From Flavobacteriales bacterium (lineage in GTDB: Bacteria > Bacteroidota > Bacteroidia > Flavobacteriales_D > Sanyastnellaceae), in the NCBI GenBank assembly GCA_002863125.1, contig PKEB01000015.1, forward strand, positions 29,961-93,960: a stretch of DNA of 64,000 bases, in the 5' to 3' direction. This document shows, in pieces, positions 25,552 through 35,601 of the stretch. The position numbers and the translations under genes are program-made. How positions within the stretch are numbered: position 1 is the first letter of the stretch; each line of letters opens with the position of its first letter. The notes under the pieces are model-generated. The model did no database searches, was not told the DNA's origin, and was given only the letters and a program-made list of their open reading frames with translations.

Positions 25552-26109
25552 ATGATTTTGAAAACCACCCTCGGGTCGTTGGTGCTCGCCGCTGCGATCT
25601 TTTTTGCATCGCCCGTTGAGGTGCCCGATTCTGCCGTTGTCATTCCAACGAATAAAGTGGGAACGGCCATCGGCGACACCGCTCCAGAGATTGCCCTGTC
25701 TAATCCGAAAGGCAAGACCATGAAGTTGAGCGACCTGCGCGGTAACTTGGTGCTGGTGGATTTCTGGGCCTCTTGGTGCGGACCGTGCCGCCGGGAAAAC
25801 CCTAACGTGGTCAACGCCTATCATAAGTACAAGAAGGCCAAATTCAAGTCGGCCGATGGCTTCGAAGTGTTCAGCGTGTCCTTGGACAGCGACGTGGCAC
25901 GCTGGGAGTCCGCCATCGCTCAGGACCAGCTCGATTGGAAATGGCACGTCTCCGACCTCAAGCGCTGGCAAAGTGAAGCGGCGGCGATGTACGGCGTCAA
26001 TTCCATCCCCATGAGTTTCCTCATCGATGAGAACGGGGTGATCGTGGGTAAGAACCTGCGCGGCTTCGAATTGCACCGCCAGATTGACAAGCACGTCAAA
26101 TCCTTCTGA
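25552..26109 (+). CDS. TlpA/ResA-type thioredoxin-like protein
   Basis: A 185-residue thiol-disulfide oxidoreductase. It has an N-terminal hydrophobic segment (LGSLVLAAAIFFAS) that exports or anchors it, then an AhpC/TSA-like fold with FWASWCGPCRREN (Cys76 and Cys79, the redox pair) and the cis-proline region GVNSIPMSFLID. It probably works in the periplasm on cytochrome c or envelope protein cysteines. It follows murA by 17 bp. Confidence 0.88.
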   Translation: MILKTTLGSLVLAAAIFFASPVEVPDSAVVIPTNKVGTAIGDTAPEIALSNPKGKTMKLSDLRGNLVLVDFWASWCGPCRRENPNVVNAYHKYKKAKFKSADGFEVFSVSLDSDVARWESAIAQDQLDWKWHVSDLKRWQSEAAAMYGVNSIPMSFLIDENGVIVGKNLRGFELHRQIDKHVKSF

Positions 26110-26196
26110 TCCGGTTCACCTGACAGGTTGTCCGGTTGCTGCAGTGTGGCATCGGATTTGGACAAGGTGAGACAAATCAAGGAAAGTGCCCCAGAC

Positions 26197-26763
26197 ATGA
26201 ATACGCCGAACGTGGAAGAAACCACCGCAAACCAAGCGGAAACAGAGGAGACCCAAACACAAGCAGCCGAGGAACAACCCCAAGCGGACGCGGCTACCGA
26301 GGAGCAGGCAGAAGAGGAAGGCACGGCAGAAGGGCAAGAAGAACAGACGGATTGGCAGGACCGCTACCTGCGGCTCTATGCTGAATTTGACAATTTCCGC
26401 AAGCGCTCCATGCGCGAGCGCGGCGACCTGATTCGCAATGCCTCGAAAGACGTATTGGAAAGCCTGCTGCCGATCCTAGACGATTTCGAACGCGCGCAAT
26501 CAGCCGCTGCCGATTCGGAAGACATCAACGGATTGAAAGAAGGCCAGCAGCTCATCCACAACAAGCTCAAGCAAATCCTCAAAGCGAAAGGCGTGGAACA
26601 ACTCGAGGTTCAGCCGGGCGATGCCTTTGACGTGGACATCCACGAAGCCATCACGCGTATCCCCTCGCCGGAACTCTCCGGTAAAGTGGTGGACGTGGTG
26701 GAAGCCGGTTACAAACTGAACGATGCCGTTATTCGCTACGCGAAGGTGGTGGTCGGTGAATAA
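26197..26763 (+). CDS. grpE: GrpE nucleotide exchange factor
   Basis: A 188-residue co-chaperone that releases ADP from DnaK. The first 60 residues are a low-complexity acidic tail rich in Glu, Gln, Ala and Thr. Then comes the coiled-coil and head domain with [17 protein letters not shown], and the C-terminal beta domain [14 protein letters not shown]. The ATG at 26197 is used; a TTG 23 codons upstream would add unlikely residues. It sits 8 bp before dnaJ. dnaK is not in the window. Confidence 0.95.
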   Translation: MNTPNVEETTANQAETEETQTQAAEEQPQADAATEEQAEEEGTAEGQEEQTDWQDRYLRLYAEFDNFRKRSMRERGDLIRNASKDVLESLLPILDDFERAQSAAADSEDINGLKEGQQLIHNKLKQILKAKGVEQLEVQPGDAFDVDIHEAITRIPSPELSGKVVDVVEAGYKLNDAVIRYAKVVVGE

Positions 26764-26771
26764 GAAGACTC

Positions 26772-27887
26772 ATGGCGAAGCGGGATTACTATGAAATGTT
26801 AGGGGTCGACCGGAAGGCCTCCGGTTCCGATATCAAGAAGGCCTACCGCAAACTGGCCCTCAAATACCACCCGGATAAAAACCCTGGCGACGCAGCGGCA
26901 GAAGAGAAGTTCAAGGAGGCCGCGGAGGCCTACGAAGTGCTCCAAGACGACCAGAAGCGCGCTCAGTACGACCGCTTCGGCCACGATGGCTTGCGCGGCG
27001 GACCGGGCGGCGGCGCCGGGTTCGGTGGGATGAACATGGAGGACATCTTCAGCCAATTCGGTGACATCTTCGGTGGCGCCTTTGGTGGTGGTGCGGGTGG
27101 CGGCGGCGGTCGTCGTCGACGCATGAAGGGATCCAACCTGCGCATCAAGGTCAAATTGACCCTGGAAGAGATTGCGAGCGGCGTCGAGAAGAAGGTCAAG
27201 GTCTTCAAGCAGGTCCAAGCCGAAGGTGCGGAATACGGGGATTGCCAGACGTGTGGAGGCACTGGCCAGATCCGCCGTGTCCAGAACACCATTCTCGGCC
27301 AGATGCAAACGGCCAGCACCTGTCCCCAATGCCAAGGCAGCGGGCAATCGGTGAAGAAGCGGCCCTCCGGCTCGGATGAATGGGGCATGGTCCGCAAAGA
27401 GGCCGTGGTAACCATCGAGATCCCCGCCGGCGTCGAGGACGGCATGCAATTGAGCGTGCGCGGAGAAGGCAACGGCGCTCCAATGGGCGGCGTGCCGGGC
27501 GATTTGCTCGTTGTCATCGATGCCATCCCGCACGAAACGCTCCAGCGCAATGGCAAGAACTTGCACTACGACTTGTACATCCCGTTCACGGACGCAGCGC
27601 TCGGTGCGCAAGCGGAAGTGCCGTTGGTGGGAAGCAAGGCAAAAATCACCATCGATCCGGGCACCCAAAGCGGTCGCATTGTGCGACTCCGCGGCAAGGG
27701 ACTCCCCGCCGTCGACAGCTACGGTCAGGGCGATTTGCTCGTGAACATCAACGTTTGGACGCCCAAAAAGCTCTCCAGTGAGGAGCGCGACTTGCTCGAA
27801 CAACTCCGCGAGTCAAAGAACTTCCAGCCCGATGCCAACCACCAGGAAAAGGGCTTCTTCGATAAGGTGCGGGATATGTTCACTTGA
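26772..27887 (+). CDS. dnaJ: Chaperone DnaJ (two zinc motifs)
   Basis: A 371-residue Hsp40 that delivers clients to DnaK and stimulates its ATPase. The J domain holds HPD at 33-35, followed by a long Gly/Phe/Arg linker. The Cys-rich domain has only two CxxCxGxG motifs (CQTCGGTG and CPQCQGSG). The positions of the first and fourth motifs read [10 protein letters not shown] and PSGSDEWG, so the first zinc site is gone while the second is kept. C-terminal substrate-binding domains are intact. The same reduction is common in Bacteroidota, as I recall. Confidence 0.95.
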   Translation: MAKRDYYEMLGVDRKASGSDIKKAYRKLALKYHPDKNPGDAAAEEKFKEAAEAYEVLQDDQKRAQYDRFGHDGLRGGPGGGAGFGGMNMEDIFSQFGDIFGGAFGGGAGGGGGRRRRMKGSNLRIKVKLTLEEIASGVEKKVKVFKQVQAEGAEYGDCQTCGGTGQIRRVQNTILGQMQTASTCPQCQGSGQSVKKRPSGSDEWGMVRKEAVVTIEIPAGVEDGMQLSVRGEGNGAPMGGVPGDLLVVIDAIPHETLQRNGKNLHYDLYIPFTDAALGAQAEVPLVGSKAKITIDPGTQSGRIVRLRGKGLPAVDSYGQGDLLVNINVWTPKKLSSEERDLLEQLRESKNFQPDANHQEKGFFDKVRDMFT

Positions 27888-27903
27888 TGGTTAATTTGCA
27901 CAC

Positions 27904-28854
27904 ATGCCCTCTGCTCCAGCCCTCGACATTTCAGGAATTGAAAAACGATTTGGCGAGCAGCGTGCATTGGCCGGTGTAGGCTTCCAAGTCCCACAGTCCG
28001 GCATCTTCGGCTTGCTTGGTCCCAACGGCGCAGGCAAGACCACTTTGCTGCGGATACTCAATGGCATCACGGCGCCGGACGCCGGTTCCATTTCGTTTTT
28101 CGGCGAACCCCTGACGCGGGCGCATCTGCCGAGCATTGGCTACCTGCCCGAAGAACGCGGCCTCTACAAATCCATGCGGGTGGGAGAGCAGGCCCTGTAC
28201 TTTGCTCAATTGCGTGGACTGGATAAGAAAGAAGCGCGCGAGCGGCTGCGCTATTGGTTTGACCGCCTCGAGGTGGACGGCTGGTGGCATAAGGAGGTCA
28301 GCGAAGTCAGCAAGGGCATGGCCCAAAAAATCCAGTTCATTCTCTCGGTGTTGCACGAGCCGCGGCTGTTGATCTTGGACGAGCCGCTTAGCGGATTTGA
28401 CCCCATCAACGCCCAGCGCATCCGCGAAGTGATTCTGGAGCTCAAAGCCAAAGGCGATACGACCATCTTGCTGTCCACGCATGACATGGGCAGTGTGGAG
28501 GAAATGTGCGATGAGGTCGCCTTGCTCAACCGAGGACAACTCGTGCTCAATGGCAAGGTGCCAGAACTCCGCGAAGCCGCCCGCGACGGCCGGTACGCTG
28601 TTACGTTCCGCGATACGGTCATGGCGTTTACGGTGGCCTTGGGCGCCAGCGCCGAGCTCATCGAAGTCAATCCCAATCCCGAAGTGCCAGGCGAGCACCT
28701 CGCCATGCTGCGCCTGCCCGTGGAGTCCGACATCGCCACGTGGGTGCGGTGGATATCGGAACAGGTGGAGCTCACGTCCTGCACGCCTTGGCGCCCGGGA
28801 ATGCGGGACATTTTCATTCGTGCAGTGGAACATCAAAAGCAACCCGTGGCGTGA
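27904..28854 (+). CDS. ABC transporter ATP-binding protein
   Basis: A 316-residue ATPase subunit of an ABC-2 type exporter, NatA-like. It has Walker A GPNGAGKTT near residue 39, signature VSKGMAQKIQ, Walker B LLILDEPLSG and the switch His in STHDMGS. The C-terminal extension beyond the nucleotide domain is typical of this subfamily. Its TGA overlaps the GTG start of the permease. Substrate is unknown; NatAB-type exporters move Na+ or peptides. Confidence 0.9.
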   Translation: MPSAPALDISGIEKRFGEQRALAGVGFQVPQSGIFGLLGPNGAGKTTLLRILNGITAPDAGSISFFGEPLTRAHLPSIGYLPEERGLYKSMRVGEQALYFAQLRGLDKKEARERLRYWFDRLEVDGWWHKEVSEVSKGMAQKIQFILSVLHEPRLLILDEPLSGFDPINAQRIREVILELKAKGDTTILLSTHDMGSVEEMCDEVALLNRGQLVLNGKVPELREAARDGRYAVTFRDTVMAFTVALGASAELIEVNPNPEVPGEHLAMLRLPVESDIATWVRWISEQVELTSCTPWRPGMRDIFIRAVEHQKQPVA

Positions 28855-30167
28855 ATAAACTCGCACTCATCATCTACCGGGAGTGGATCACACGAGTGCG
28901 CCGTCGGGCGTTCATCATCGGTACGCTGATGGTGCCGGTCTTGCTTGGCCTGGGAGTGGGTCTTGGGGCGTGGTTGGAAAATGCCGAGATGGAGGAGAAC
29001 AAGGTGTTGGTCGTCGACCTCTCAGGCATGATCACATTCTGGGACGACACACGCCAGGCGTACCTGCCCATTTGCCCAGAATGCTTCCCCGAGCGGGAAC
29101 AGCTCGAATACCGTTTTGCGGATGCGGCCTTGTCAGACGACGAATTTTTGCTTTCGGATTTCACCTCCATGGTCCTGTTGGACGATGCTATTTTGCAACA
29201 CGGCCAAGCGAAAAACCTCTACGAGAAATCGCCTTCCATCACGGCCCAGAACGCCATCGAGCGAGACCTTGCTGCGGCCATTGAGCGTTTCAAGGTTAAG
29301 GAGGAATTGTCCCTCGATTACGAGGTGTACAAGCGCCTGAAGACGAAAGTCAGCTTAGTGGGTGAAGACATCATCACCAAGGATGGCAACGCCACGGGAC
29401 GCTCGATCATCGGGTTTGTCTTCAGTTTGTTCATGTTCATGCAAATCATGGTGTACGGCATGCACGTCATGCGCGGGGTCATTGAGGAGAAGGCCAACCG
29501 CATTGTCGAGGTGATCATCAGCGTTGTGCGTCCCATGGAGTTGCTCGCCGGCAAAATCATCGGCATCGGCTTGGTCGGTGTGACGCAGGTCATTGCGCTG
29601 ACGGTGCTGGGCTTCTTGGTGTTCCAAGTGGGCGGACAAGCCCTTGAAGTGTCGGGCGTCTTGACCTCAGCGTCCAATGAGGCGGTAGAGCTCGACTTTG
29701 AAACGTGGATGGCGTCCAATGACCTGTTGGGCTTTGTGTTGGAAGTAAACTGGCCCTTGATGGTGGTGTGCGCGCTGGCGTATTTCGCTGCGGGCTTCTT
29801 CATATACGCGGCACTCTTCGCTGCCATCGGTTCTGCCGTGGAGCAAGAATCCGATGCCCAGTACTTGATGTTGCCAGCAATGCTCCCGCTATTTGCGGCG
29901 TACATCACGGCTGTCATGGCCATTCAGAACCCCGAAGGCCAAGTGGCGGTAATTGGTTCATTCGTTCCGCTGACCGCACCCATTTTGATGCTCATTCGCT
30001 TGCCCCTCGGGGTCGCGTGGTGGGAGCTTATGCTCTCTTTGCTCGGTGTCCTTGCCACGGCCTATGGTTTTGTCCTCGTGTCAGCGCGGATTTTCCGCAC
30101 CGGAATTTTGATGCACGGCAAGAAAATCACCGTTCGGGAGTTGTTTCGCTGGGTCCGCCATGACTGA
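28851..30167 (+). CDS. ABC-2 type transporter permease
   Basis: A 438-residue NatB-like membrane subunit. One membrane segment lies near the N-terminus (FIIGTLMVPVLLGLGVGLG), then a large outside domain, then five or six membrane segments in the C-terminal half including FVFSLFMFMQIMVYGMHV and LMVVCALAYFAAGFFIYAAL. The start is the GTG at 28851, which overlaps the ATPase stop as GTGA; the longer open frame upstream is a shadow of the ATPase gene. VMRGVIEEKANRIVEVI matches the conserved segment after the second membrane helix. Confidence 0.88.
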   Translation: MNKLALIIYREWITRVRRRAFIIGTLMVPVLLGLGVGLGAWLENAEMEENKVLVVDLSGMITFWDDTRQAYLPICPECFPEREQLEYRFADAALSDDEFLLSDFTSMVLLDDAILQHGQAKNLYEKSPSITAQNAIERDLAAAIERFKVKEELSLDYEVYKRLKTKVSLVGEDIITKDGNATGRSIIGFVFSLFMFMQIMVYGMHVMRGVIEEKANRIVEVIISVVRPMELLAGKIIGIGLVGVTQVIALTVLGFLVFQVGGQALEVSGVLTSASNEAVELDFETWMASNDLLGFVLEVNWPLMVVCALAYFAAGFFIYAALFAAIGSAVEQESDAQYLMLPAMLPLFAAYITAVMAIQNPEGQVAVIGSFVPLTAPILMLIRLPLGVAWWELMLSLLGVLATAYGFVLVSARIFRTGILMHGKKITVRELFRWVRHD

Positions 30168-31155
30168 GGCCACGACCCCAACCCAACGCGCCGCGGTGAT
30201 CGACTGCGGCACCAACATGTTCACGGTTCTGATTGCAGAGGGGAGTGGCGACACGTGGGAACGCAAGCACGTGCTTCGGCAGCCGGTCTTCATCGGTCAG
30301 GGCGGCTTTCAAAACCGCTCCATCCGTTCCGACCGGTTTGCACGTGGGCTCGACGCGCTGCGGACGTTTCACCAGGCCTTGGGCAATTACAACGTCATGG
30401 ACGTGCGGGTGGTGGGAACCAGTGCCCTGCGCGACGCCTCCAACGGCGCAGCATTCGCTGAAGCAGTGCGCAGTCAATTCGGCTGGGACACGGATATCAT
30501 CGGCGGGGAAGAGGAGGCGGATTGGATTTTTCGCGGCGTGGCCCAGACCCTGACCGACGTCTTGGAGCGGGTGCTCATTATGGACATCGGTGGAGGCAGT
30601 GTGGAGTTTGTGGTGGCCGAGCGCACCGACGCCGGCACGTGGCAATCCAAGGCTGCACTGAGCCTCGACGCCGGTGTGGCGCGGCTCGAAGAATTTGGCA
30701 AGCCCACCGACCCGCTCGGGGCAGCAGGCGAGGAGCGCTACCGCGCGTTTTTGGACAACGTCATGGAGCCCCTTGAAGCTGTCCTCGCCGAACACCAGCC
30801 TACTGCGCTGGTGGGCAGCAGCGGATCGTTCGATACGTTTGCCGAAGCCGTCAATGGTTCACATGCAAACGTCCCGTACCTGCAACGGCGGGACCTCGAA
30901 TCCATCGACCGCCAAGCGTTGCAGCGGTTGCACCGAAAGCTGTTGACAGAACCGCACGAACAGCGCTTGAAAATCCCCGGCATGGCTCCCGCTCGAGCCA
31001 AGATGATCCCCTTGTCCAGCATGCTGCTCATGCATGTGATGGGGAAAATGCCCCCCACGGCGACCGTCTATCGATCGCCATTTGCCATGCGCGAAGGCTT
31101 GATGGAGGCAGTTTGGCAACATCTTTGCACAGGTTCAAGCGATCAAACGAATTGA
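30160..31155 (+). CDS. Ppx/GppA family phosphatase
   Basis: A 331-residue protein of the ASKHA fold that hydrolyses polyphosphate or pppGpp. It shows the phosphate 1 motif DCGTNMFTVLIAE, the catalytic-region motif GGEEEADWIFRG and the phosphate 2 motif DIGGGSVEF. It is of the short type, without the C-terminal HD domain of E. coli Ppx. Its start overlaps the permease stop by 8 nt, so it belongs to the same transcript. Confidence 0.9.
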   Translation: MTEATTPTQRAAVIDCGTNMFTVLIAEGSGDTWERKHVLRQPVFIGQGGFQNRSIRSDRFARGLDALRTFHQALGNYNVMDVRVVGTSALRDASNGAAFAEAVRSQFGWDTDIIGGEEEADWIFRGVAQTLTDVLERVLIMDIGGGSVEFVVAERTDAGTWQSKAALSLDAGVARLEEFGKPTDPLGAAGEERYRAFLDNVMEPLEAVLAEHQPTALVGSSGSFDTFAEAVNGSHANVPYLQRRDLESIDRQALQRLHRKLLTEPHEQRLKIPGMAPARAKMIPLSSMLLMHVMGKMPPTATVYRSPFAMREGLMEAVWQHLCTGSSDQTN

Positions 31156-31157
31156 CC

Positions 31158-32342
31158 ATGAAGAAGTCCCCCAAAATTCTCATCATCGATGATGAAGCGC
31201 CCATCCGAGCGAGCTTGAAGGAAATCCTCGAGTACGAGAATTACCAGGTCATGGAAGCGGAGGACGGTGCGGAAGGCCTTAAGCTGGCGACCAAGTTTGC
31301 CTTTGATGTGGTCTTTTGTGACATCAAAATGCCCAAAATGGACGGGTTGGAAGTTCTCGATGCCCTCGTGGAAAAGGGAATCGATGGCCGCGTCATCATG
31401 ATCAGCGGCCACGGCACCGTGGAGACAGCGGTGCAAGCCATCAAGGTGGGCGCCTTCGACTTCATCCAAAAGCCGCTGGACCTCAACCGCATTCTCTTGA
31501 CCGTGCGCCACGCCCTCGATCAGGGCCAGCTTGAGCAAGAAACCGAGCGGCTGACGCGCAAAATCCAAACCGAACGCTCCACGGCCATCGTCGGCGATTC
31601 GCCGGCCATCCGCGAGATTGTCGAGCTGATTTGCACCGTCGCCCCTTCCGATGCGCGGGTGCTCATCACCGGCGCCAATGGCACGGGCAAAGAGCTCGTC
31701 GCGCGCCAACTTCACGAATTGAGTGCCCGCCACAACGCACCCTTCATCGAAGTGAACTGTGCGGCCATTCCTTCCGAATTGATCGAAAGCGAGTTGTTCG
31801 GCCACGAGAAAGGCGCCTTCACCAGTGCTGTCAAACAGCGGAAGGGCAAGTTCGAACAGGCCCAAGGCGGCACCCTGTTCCTCGATGAGATCGGGGATAT
31901 GAGCGCTTCGGCCCAAGCCAAAGTGCTCCGCGCGTTGCAAGAAAACCGCATATCACGGGTCGGCGGGGAAAAGGAAATCGAAGTGGATGTGCGTGTGGTA
32001 GCTGCGACGAACAAGGATTTGCGTGCGGAGATCGCCGAGGGGAATTTCCGGGAGGACCTGTACCACCGGTTGGCAGTGATTCCGGTGCATGTACCGGCCT
32101 TGAACGACCGCCGCGATGACGTGCCGTTGCTTGTCACGCATTTTCTCAAAATCATCTGCGAACAGCACGGAAAGGTGCTGCTTGATGTCAAGGACGACGC
32201 CATGGCGTCGCTGCAATCGGCCAACTGGACGGGCAACATCCGTGAGCTGCGGAACGTGGTTGAACGATTGGTCATCCTCACGCCGAAAGGCGGGGCGATT
32301 GACGGTGCCCTCGTACAGCGGTTTGGCGGGCTCTCAGCCTGA
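31158..32342 (+). CDS. Sigma-54-type response regulator without DNA-binding domain
   Basis: A 394-residue NtrC-like protein. The receiver domain has the phospho-acceptor Asp55 (CDIKMPK). The AAA+ domain has Walker A TGANGTGKE, the sigma-54 contact loop GAFTSA in place of GAFTGA, Walker B GGTLFLDEIG and the sensor WTGNIRELRNVVERL. It then ends within about 25 residues, so the Fis-type helix-turn-helix domain is missing. No histidine kinase is adjacent. It starts just after ppx; an upstream in-frame ATG would add 15 residues. It may act from solution or through a partner. Confidence 0.88.
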   Translation: MKKSPKILIIDDEAPIRASLKEILEYENYQVMEAEDGAEGLKLATKFAFDVVFCDIKMPKMDGLEVLDALVEKGIDGRVIMISGHGTVETAVQAIKVGAFDFIQKPLDLNRILLTVRHALDQGQLEQETERLTRKIQTERSTAIVGDSPAIREIVELICTVAPSDARVLITGANGTGKELVARQLHELSARHNAPFIEVNCAAIPSELIESELFGHEKGAFTSAVKQRKGKFEQAQGGTLFLDEIGDMSASAQAKVLRALQENRISRVGGEKEIEVDVRVVAATNKDLRAEIAEGNFREDLYHRLAVIPVHVPALNDRRDDVPLLVTHFLKIICEQHGKVLLDVKDDAMASLQSANWTGNIRELRNVVERLVILTPKGGAIDGALVQRFGGLSA

Positions 32343-32455
32343 GACAATTAACCGTGTAGCGTTGATTTCATAACGTAAATCGCTCATGTTGTGTGGATTG
32401 AAAGGCAACCTTTGTACTAAGGACACGTCTTTTTAGTGAACACAACAGCAATACC

Positions 32456-32869
32456 ATGAATACCCTAACCCTCTTTGGCATGGAATTTAACGGCGCCACT
32501 GCAATGGCGACGATGTTTTTGACCCTGATTGCACTCGGTGCGAATTGCAAGCTTTTCATGAAATGCGAGCAACCGATTTGGGCGGCTTTGGTGCCCGGCT
32601 ACAACGTTGTCATTGCGATGCGCATTCTGGGCCGTCCTGATGCCCACGCGTTGTTGTTCTTGGTGCCCGTATTCAATGTGTATTTCTTCTTCAAAACAGT
32701 CATCGAATTGGCCCAAGCTTTCGGAAAGCACACCATGACCGACTTTGTGTTGGCCGTAGTGTTCAATGTGTTCTACGTGTTGAACTTGAGCTTGGCTTGG
32801 CAAGAAGAATACGAAGGCCCAGTTTACGGCAAAGCCGCTCGCCAGTCCTCTGGATTGCAGACGGCCTGA
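32456..32869 (+). CDS. Small membrane protein, DUF5684-like
   Basis: A 137-residue protein with three or four hydrophobic segments (AMATMFLTLIALGANCKLF, IWAALVPGYNVVIAMRIL, LLFLVPVFNVYFFFKTVIEL, FVLAVVFNVFYVLNLSL). The PxWAALVPxYN pattern resembles the DUF5684 membrane family, sometimes fused to signal peptidase I. Function unknown. A terminator follows within 25 bp. Confidence 0.7.
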   Translation: MNTLTLFGMEFNGATAMATMFLTLIALGANCKLFMKCEQPIWAALVPGYNVVIAMRILGRPDAHALLFLVPVFNVYFFFKTVIELAQAFGKHTMTDFVLAVVFNVFYVLNLSLAWQEEYEGPVYGKAARQSSGLQTA

Positions 32870-32888
32870 CGCGCTAACGACATCATAC

Positions 32889-32919
32889 AAAAAAGCACCG
32901 TTCAGCGGTGCTTTTTTTG
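32889..32919. terminator. Bidirectional intrinsic terminator
   Basis: agcaccg and cggtgct pair around a 5-base loop, flanked by A and T runs on both sides, so it can stop transcription from the DUF5684-like gene (plus) and from alaS (minus). Confidence 0.85.
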
Positions 32920-32938
32920 TTTCCGAACAGTTGATTGA

Positions 32939-35548
32939 TCAGAGGAGGCCTTTGGCTTCTTCGAAAGCTGCTCCAAGGCCATCCGGGTTCTTTCCTCCCG
33001 CCGTAGCGAAGAACGGCTGGCCGCCGCCGCCGCCTTGGATGTGCTTGGCGAGGTTGCGAACAATGTTGCCTGCATGCAAGTCCTTGCCGCTGACCAGGTC
33101 TTCGCTGATGGCGACCGTGAGCGTCACCTTGCCGCCGACCTGCGAACCGAACACGCCAAAGAAGGGGGCTTTTTCGTTTTTGAGTTGAAACGCGATGTCC
33201 TTGATGGCACCAGCATCCAGCGGCATTTCTCCGATGAAGGTGTTGATGCCGTTCACAACGTCGAGGTTGCTCGCGAGGTCCGATTTGGCCGCTGCGGCTT
33301 CCTTTTGCTTCACCGCATCCAATTCTTTTTGGAGGCTTGAATGCTTGGTGAGGAGGTCTTCGACGGCCTTCTCGATGTTGGCTGGTGCCTTGAGCAGGGA
33401 CTTGATGGCTTGCAGTGCGGTGCGCTCTGAATTCATGGCCTGAAGGGCCGCCGAGCCCGTGATGGCTTCAATGCGGCGGATGCCGGACGCAACGGCCGTT
33501 TCTTGCGTGATGCGGAACGAGCCCAGTGCGCCGGTGGCCGGTGCGTGGGTGCCGCCGCAGAGTTCCTTGGACGAATCGAATTCGATCATGCGTACCTCGT
33601 CGCCGTATTTCTCGCCGAAGAGCATCATGGCACCGCTCGCTTTGGCTTCCTCCATGCTGATCGCCCGGTGCTCTACAAGTGGGTGGTTGGCGAGGATTTT
33701 GGCATTCACCTTGGCCTCCACCTCGGCGAGTTCTTCGTCCGTGACCTTCGAGAAGTGTGAGAAATCAAAACGCAAGGACTCGGCTTTGACGAGGGACCCT
33801 TTTTGCTCCACGTGGGTGCCCAGCACTTCGCGCAATGCTTCGTGCACGAGGTGGGTTGCCGTGTGGTTGCGCTGGGTGTCGTCGCGACGGGAAGATTTGA
33901 CGTGCGCCCCAAACGTGGCGTTGACATCAGCCGGCAGTTCGTTGACGAAATGAACGATGAGGTTGTTTTCTTTCTTGGTGTCGAAGACCGCGACGCTGCC
34001 ACCAGGAGCCGTGAGGGTTCCTGCGTCTCCGACCTGACCACCGCCTTCGGGATAGAAGGGCGTGGTGTCGAGGACGACCTGGTAGAACTGCTTGTTTTTG
34101 GCTTTCACCTCGCGGTAGCGCAGGATGCGGCATTCCGCTTCGCGCGCATCGTAGCCCACGAAGGCGGTTTCGCTGTCATCGTGCACCTGCACCCAATCGT
34201 CGGTGCTGAGTTTGCCCGCGGCTCGGCTCCGGGCCTTGGTCGCTTCCATGGCCGCTTCTAATCCGGCCTCGTCGACCTCGACACCTTGTTCGCCGGCCAT
34301 GAGCGCCGTCAAGTCCACAGGGAACCCGAAGGTGTCGTACAGTTCAAAAGCGACGTCGCCGGGAAGGACCTTGGTGCTTTTGAATTCGTCCAATCGCGCT
34401 TCGAGGCGTTCAATGCCCTTGGCGAGGGTGCGCAAGAAGGATTCTTCCTCTTCCAAGATGACCCGTTCGATGAGCTGCTGCTGGGCTTTCAGTTCTGGGA
34501 ATGCATCGCCCATTTGACCGGCGAGGGTCGGAACGAGGGCATGCATGAAGGGTTCGTTCAAATCCAAGAAGGAGTAGCCGTACCGGATGGCGCGGCGGAG
34601 GATGCGGCGAATGACATAGCCTGCCCCGGTGTTGGAGGGGAGCTGGCCGTCCGCGATGCTGAAGGCCATCGCACGGATGTGGTCGGAAATGACGCGGAAG
34701 GCCACGTCGGGTTTGCTGTCGGATTGGCCGTAGGTCTTGCCGCTGAGTGCGGCGACGCGGTCGAGCAACGGCTGGAACACGTCGGTGTCGTAGTTTGATT
34801 GTTTGCCCTGCATGGCCATCGCCAGGCGCTCGAAGCCCATCCCCGTGTCGATGTGCTTGTTCGGCAGGGGCACGAGCGAGCCATCGGCCATGCGGTTGAA
34901 CTGCATGAAGACGAGGTTCCAGATTTCAACCACTTGGGGGTGGTCGGCGTTGACTAGGGAGGCGCCTGATGTGGCGGCCCGGTCGGCGTCGCCGCGGAGG
35001 TCGATGTGGATTTCCGAGCTCGGTCCGCAGGGCCCGGTTTCGCCCATTTCCCAGAAGTTGTCCTTCTTCGAGGCGAGCAGGATGCGGTCTTCGGGTACCC
35101 ATTTGGCCCAAATGCCCTTGGCCTCCTCGTCCGCTTCTAGGCCGTCGCCGGCGTCCCCTTCAAATACGGTCACGTACAATCGGTCCTTATCCAAGCCATA
35201 CACCTCGGTGAGCAATTCCCACGCCCAGTCGATGGCCTCTTGCTTGAAGTAATCGCCAAACGACCAGTTGCCGAGCATCTCGAACATGGTGTGGTGGTAG
35301 GTGTCCACGCCGACCTCTTCCAAGTCGTTGTGCTTGCCGCTGACGCGCAGGCATTTTTGGGTGTCGGCGATGCGCGGATGCACCACCGGGCTGTTGCCCA
35401 AAAAGAGGTCTTTGAACGGATTCATCCCCGCGTTGTTAAACATCAGCGTCGGATCGTCTTTGATGACCATGGGAGCCGATGGAACAATTTCGTGGCCTTT
35501 CGAGGCGAAGAATTCGAGGAAGCGCTCGCGAATGAGTTTTGATTCCAT
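32939..35548 (-). CDS. alaS: Alanyl-tRNA synthetase
   Basis: An 869-residue class II synthetase that charges tRNA-Ala. The catalytic part includes FNNAGMNPFKDLFLG and TGMGFERL. The editing domain has the zinc motif NHTATHLVH with CGGTH later, used to clear Ser and Gly mischarged tRNA. A C-terminal coiled-coil/C-Ala region ends with GGGGGQPFFATAGGK. Full length for the family. A hairpin with a T tract lies about 55-75 bp upstream of the start. Confidence 0.97.
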   Translation of the reverse strand: MESKLIRERFLEFFASKGHEIVPSAPMVIKDDPTLMFNNAGMNPFKDLFLGNSPVVHPRIADTQKCLRVSGKHNDLEEVGVDTYHHTMFEMLGNWSFGDYFKQEAIDWAWELLTEVYGLDKDRLYVTVFEGDAGDGLEADEEAKGIWAKWVPEDRILLASKKDNFWEMGETGPCGPSSEIHIDLRGDADRAATSGASLVNADHPQVVEIWNLVFMQFNRMADGSLVPLPNKHIDTGMGFERLAMAMQGKQSNYDTDVFQPLLDRVAALSGKTYGQSDSKPDVAFRVISDHIRAMAFSIADGQLPSNTGAGYVIRRILRRAIRYGYSFLDLNEPFMHALVPTLAGQMGDAFPELKAQQQLIERVILEEEESFLRTLAKGIERLEARLDEFKSTKVLPGDVAFELYDTFGFPVDLTALMAGEQGVEVDEAGLEAAMEATKARSRAAGKLSTDDWVQVHDDSETAFVGYDAREAECRILRYREVKAKNKQFYQVVLDTTPFYPEGGGQVGDAGTLTAPGGSVAVFDTKKENNLIVHFVNELPADVNATFGAHVKSSRRDDTQRNHTATHLVHEALREVLGTHVEQKGSLVKAESLRFDFSHFSKVTDEELAEVEAKVNAKILANHPLVEHRAISMEEAKASGAMMLFGEKYGDEVRMIEFDSSKELCGGTHAPATGALGSFRITQETAVASGIRRIEAITGSAALQAMNSERTALQAIKSLLKAPANIEKAVEDLLTKHSSLQKELDAVKQKEAAAAKSDLASNLDVVNGINTFIGEMPLDAGAIKDIAFQLKNEKAPFFGVFGSQVGGKVTLTVAISEDLVSGKDLHAGNIVRNLAKHIQGGGGGQPFFATAGGKNPDGLGAAFEEAKGLL

Positions 35549-35601
35549 TGTCAGGGGGATGTAGCCCGATTATTGAGGTTATACACCGCAAAAATCTAAA
35601 A

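Noticed and set aside
26799..27803. 334-residue open frame opposite dnaJ
   Set aside because: Antisense of a certain dnaJ gene with no recognisable motif or start context.
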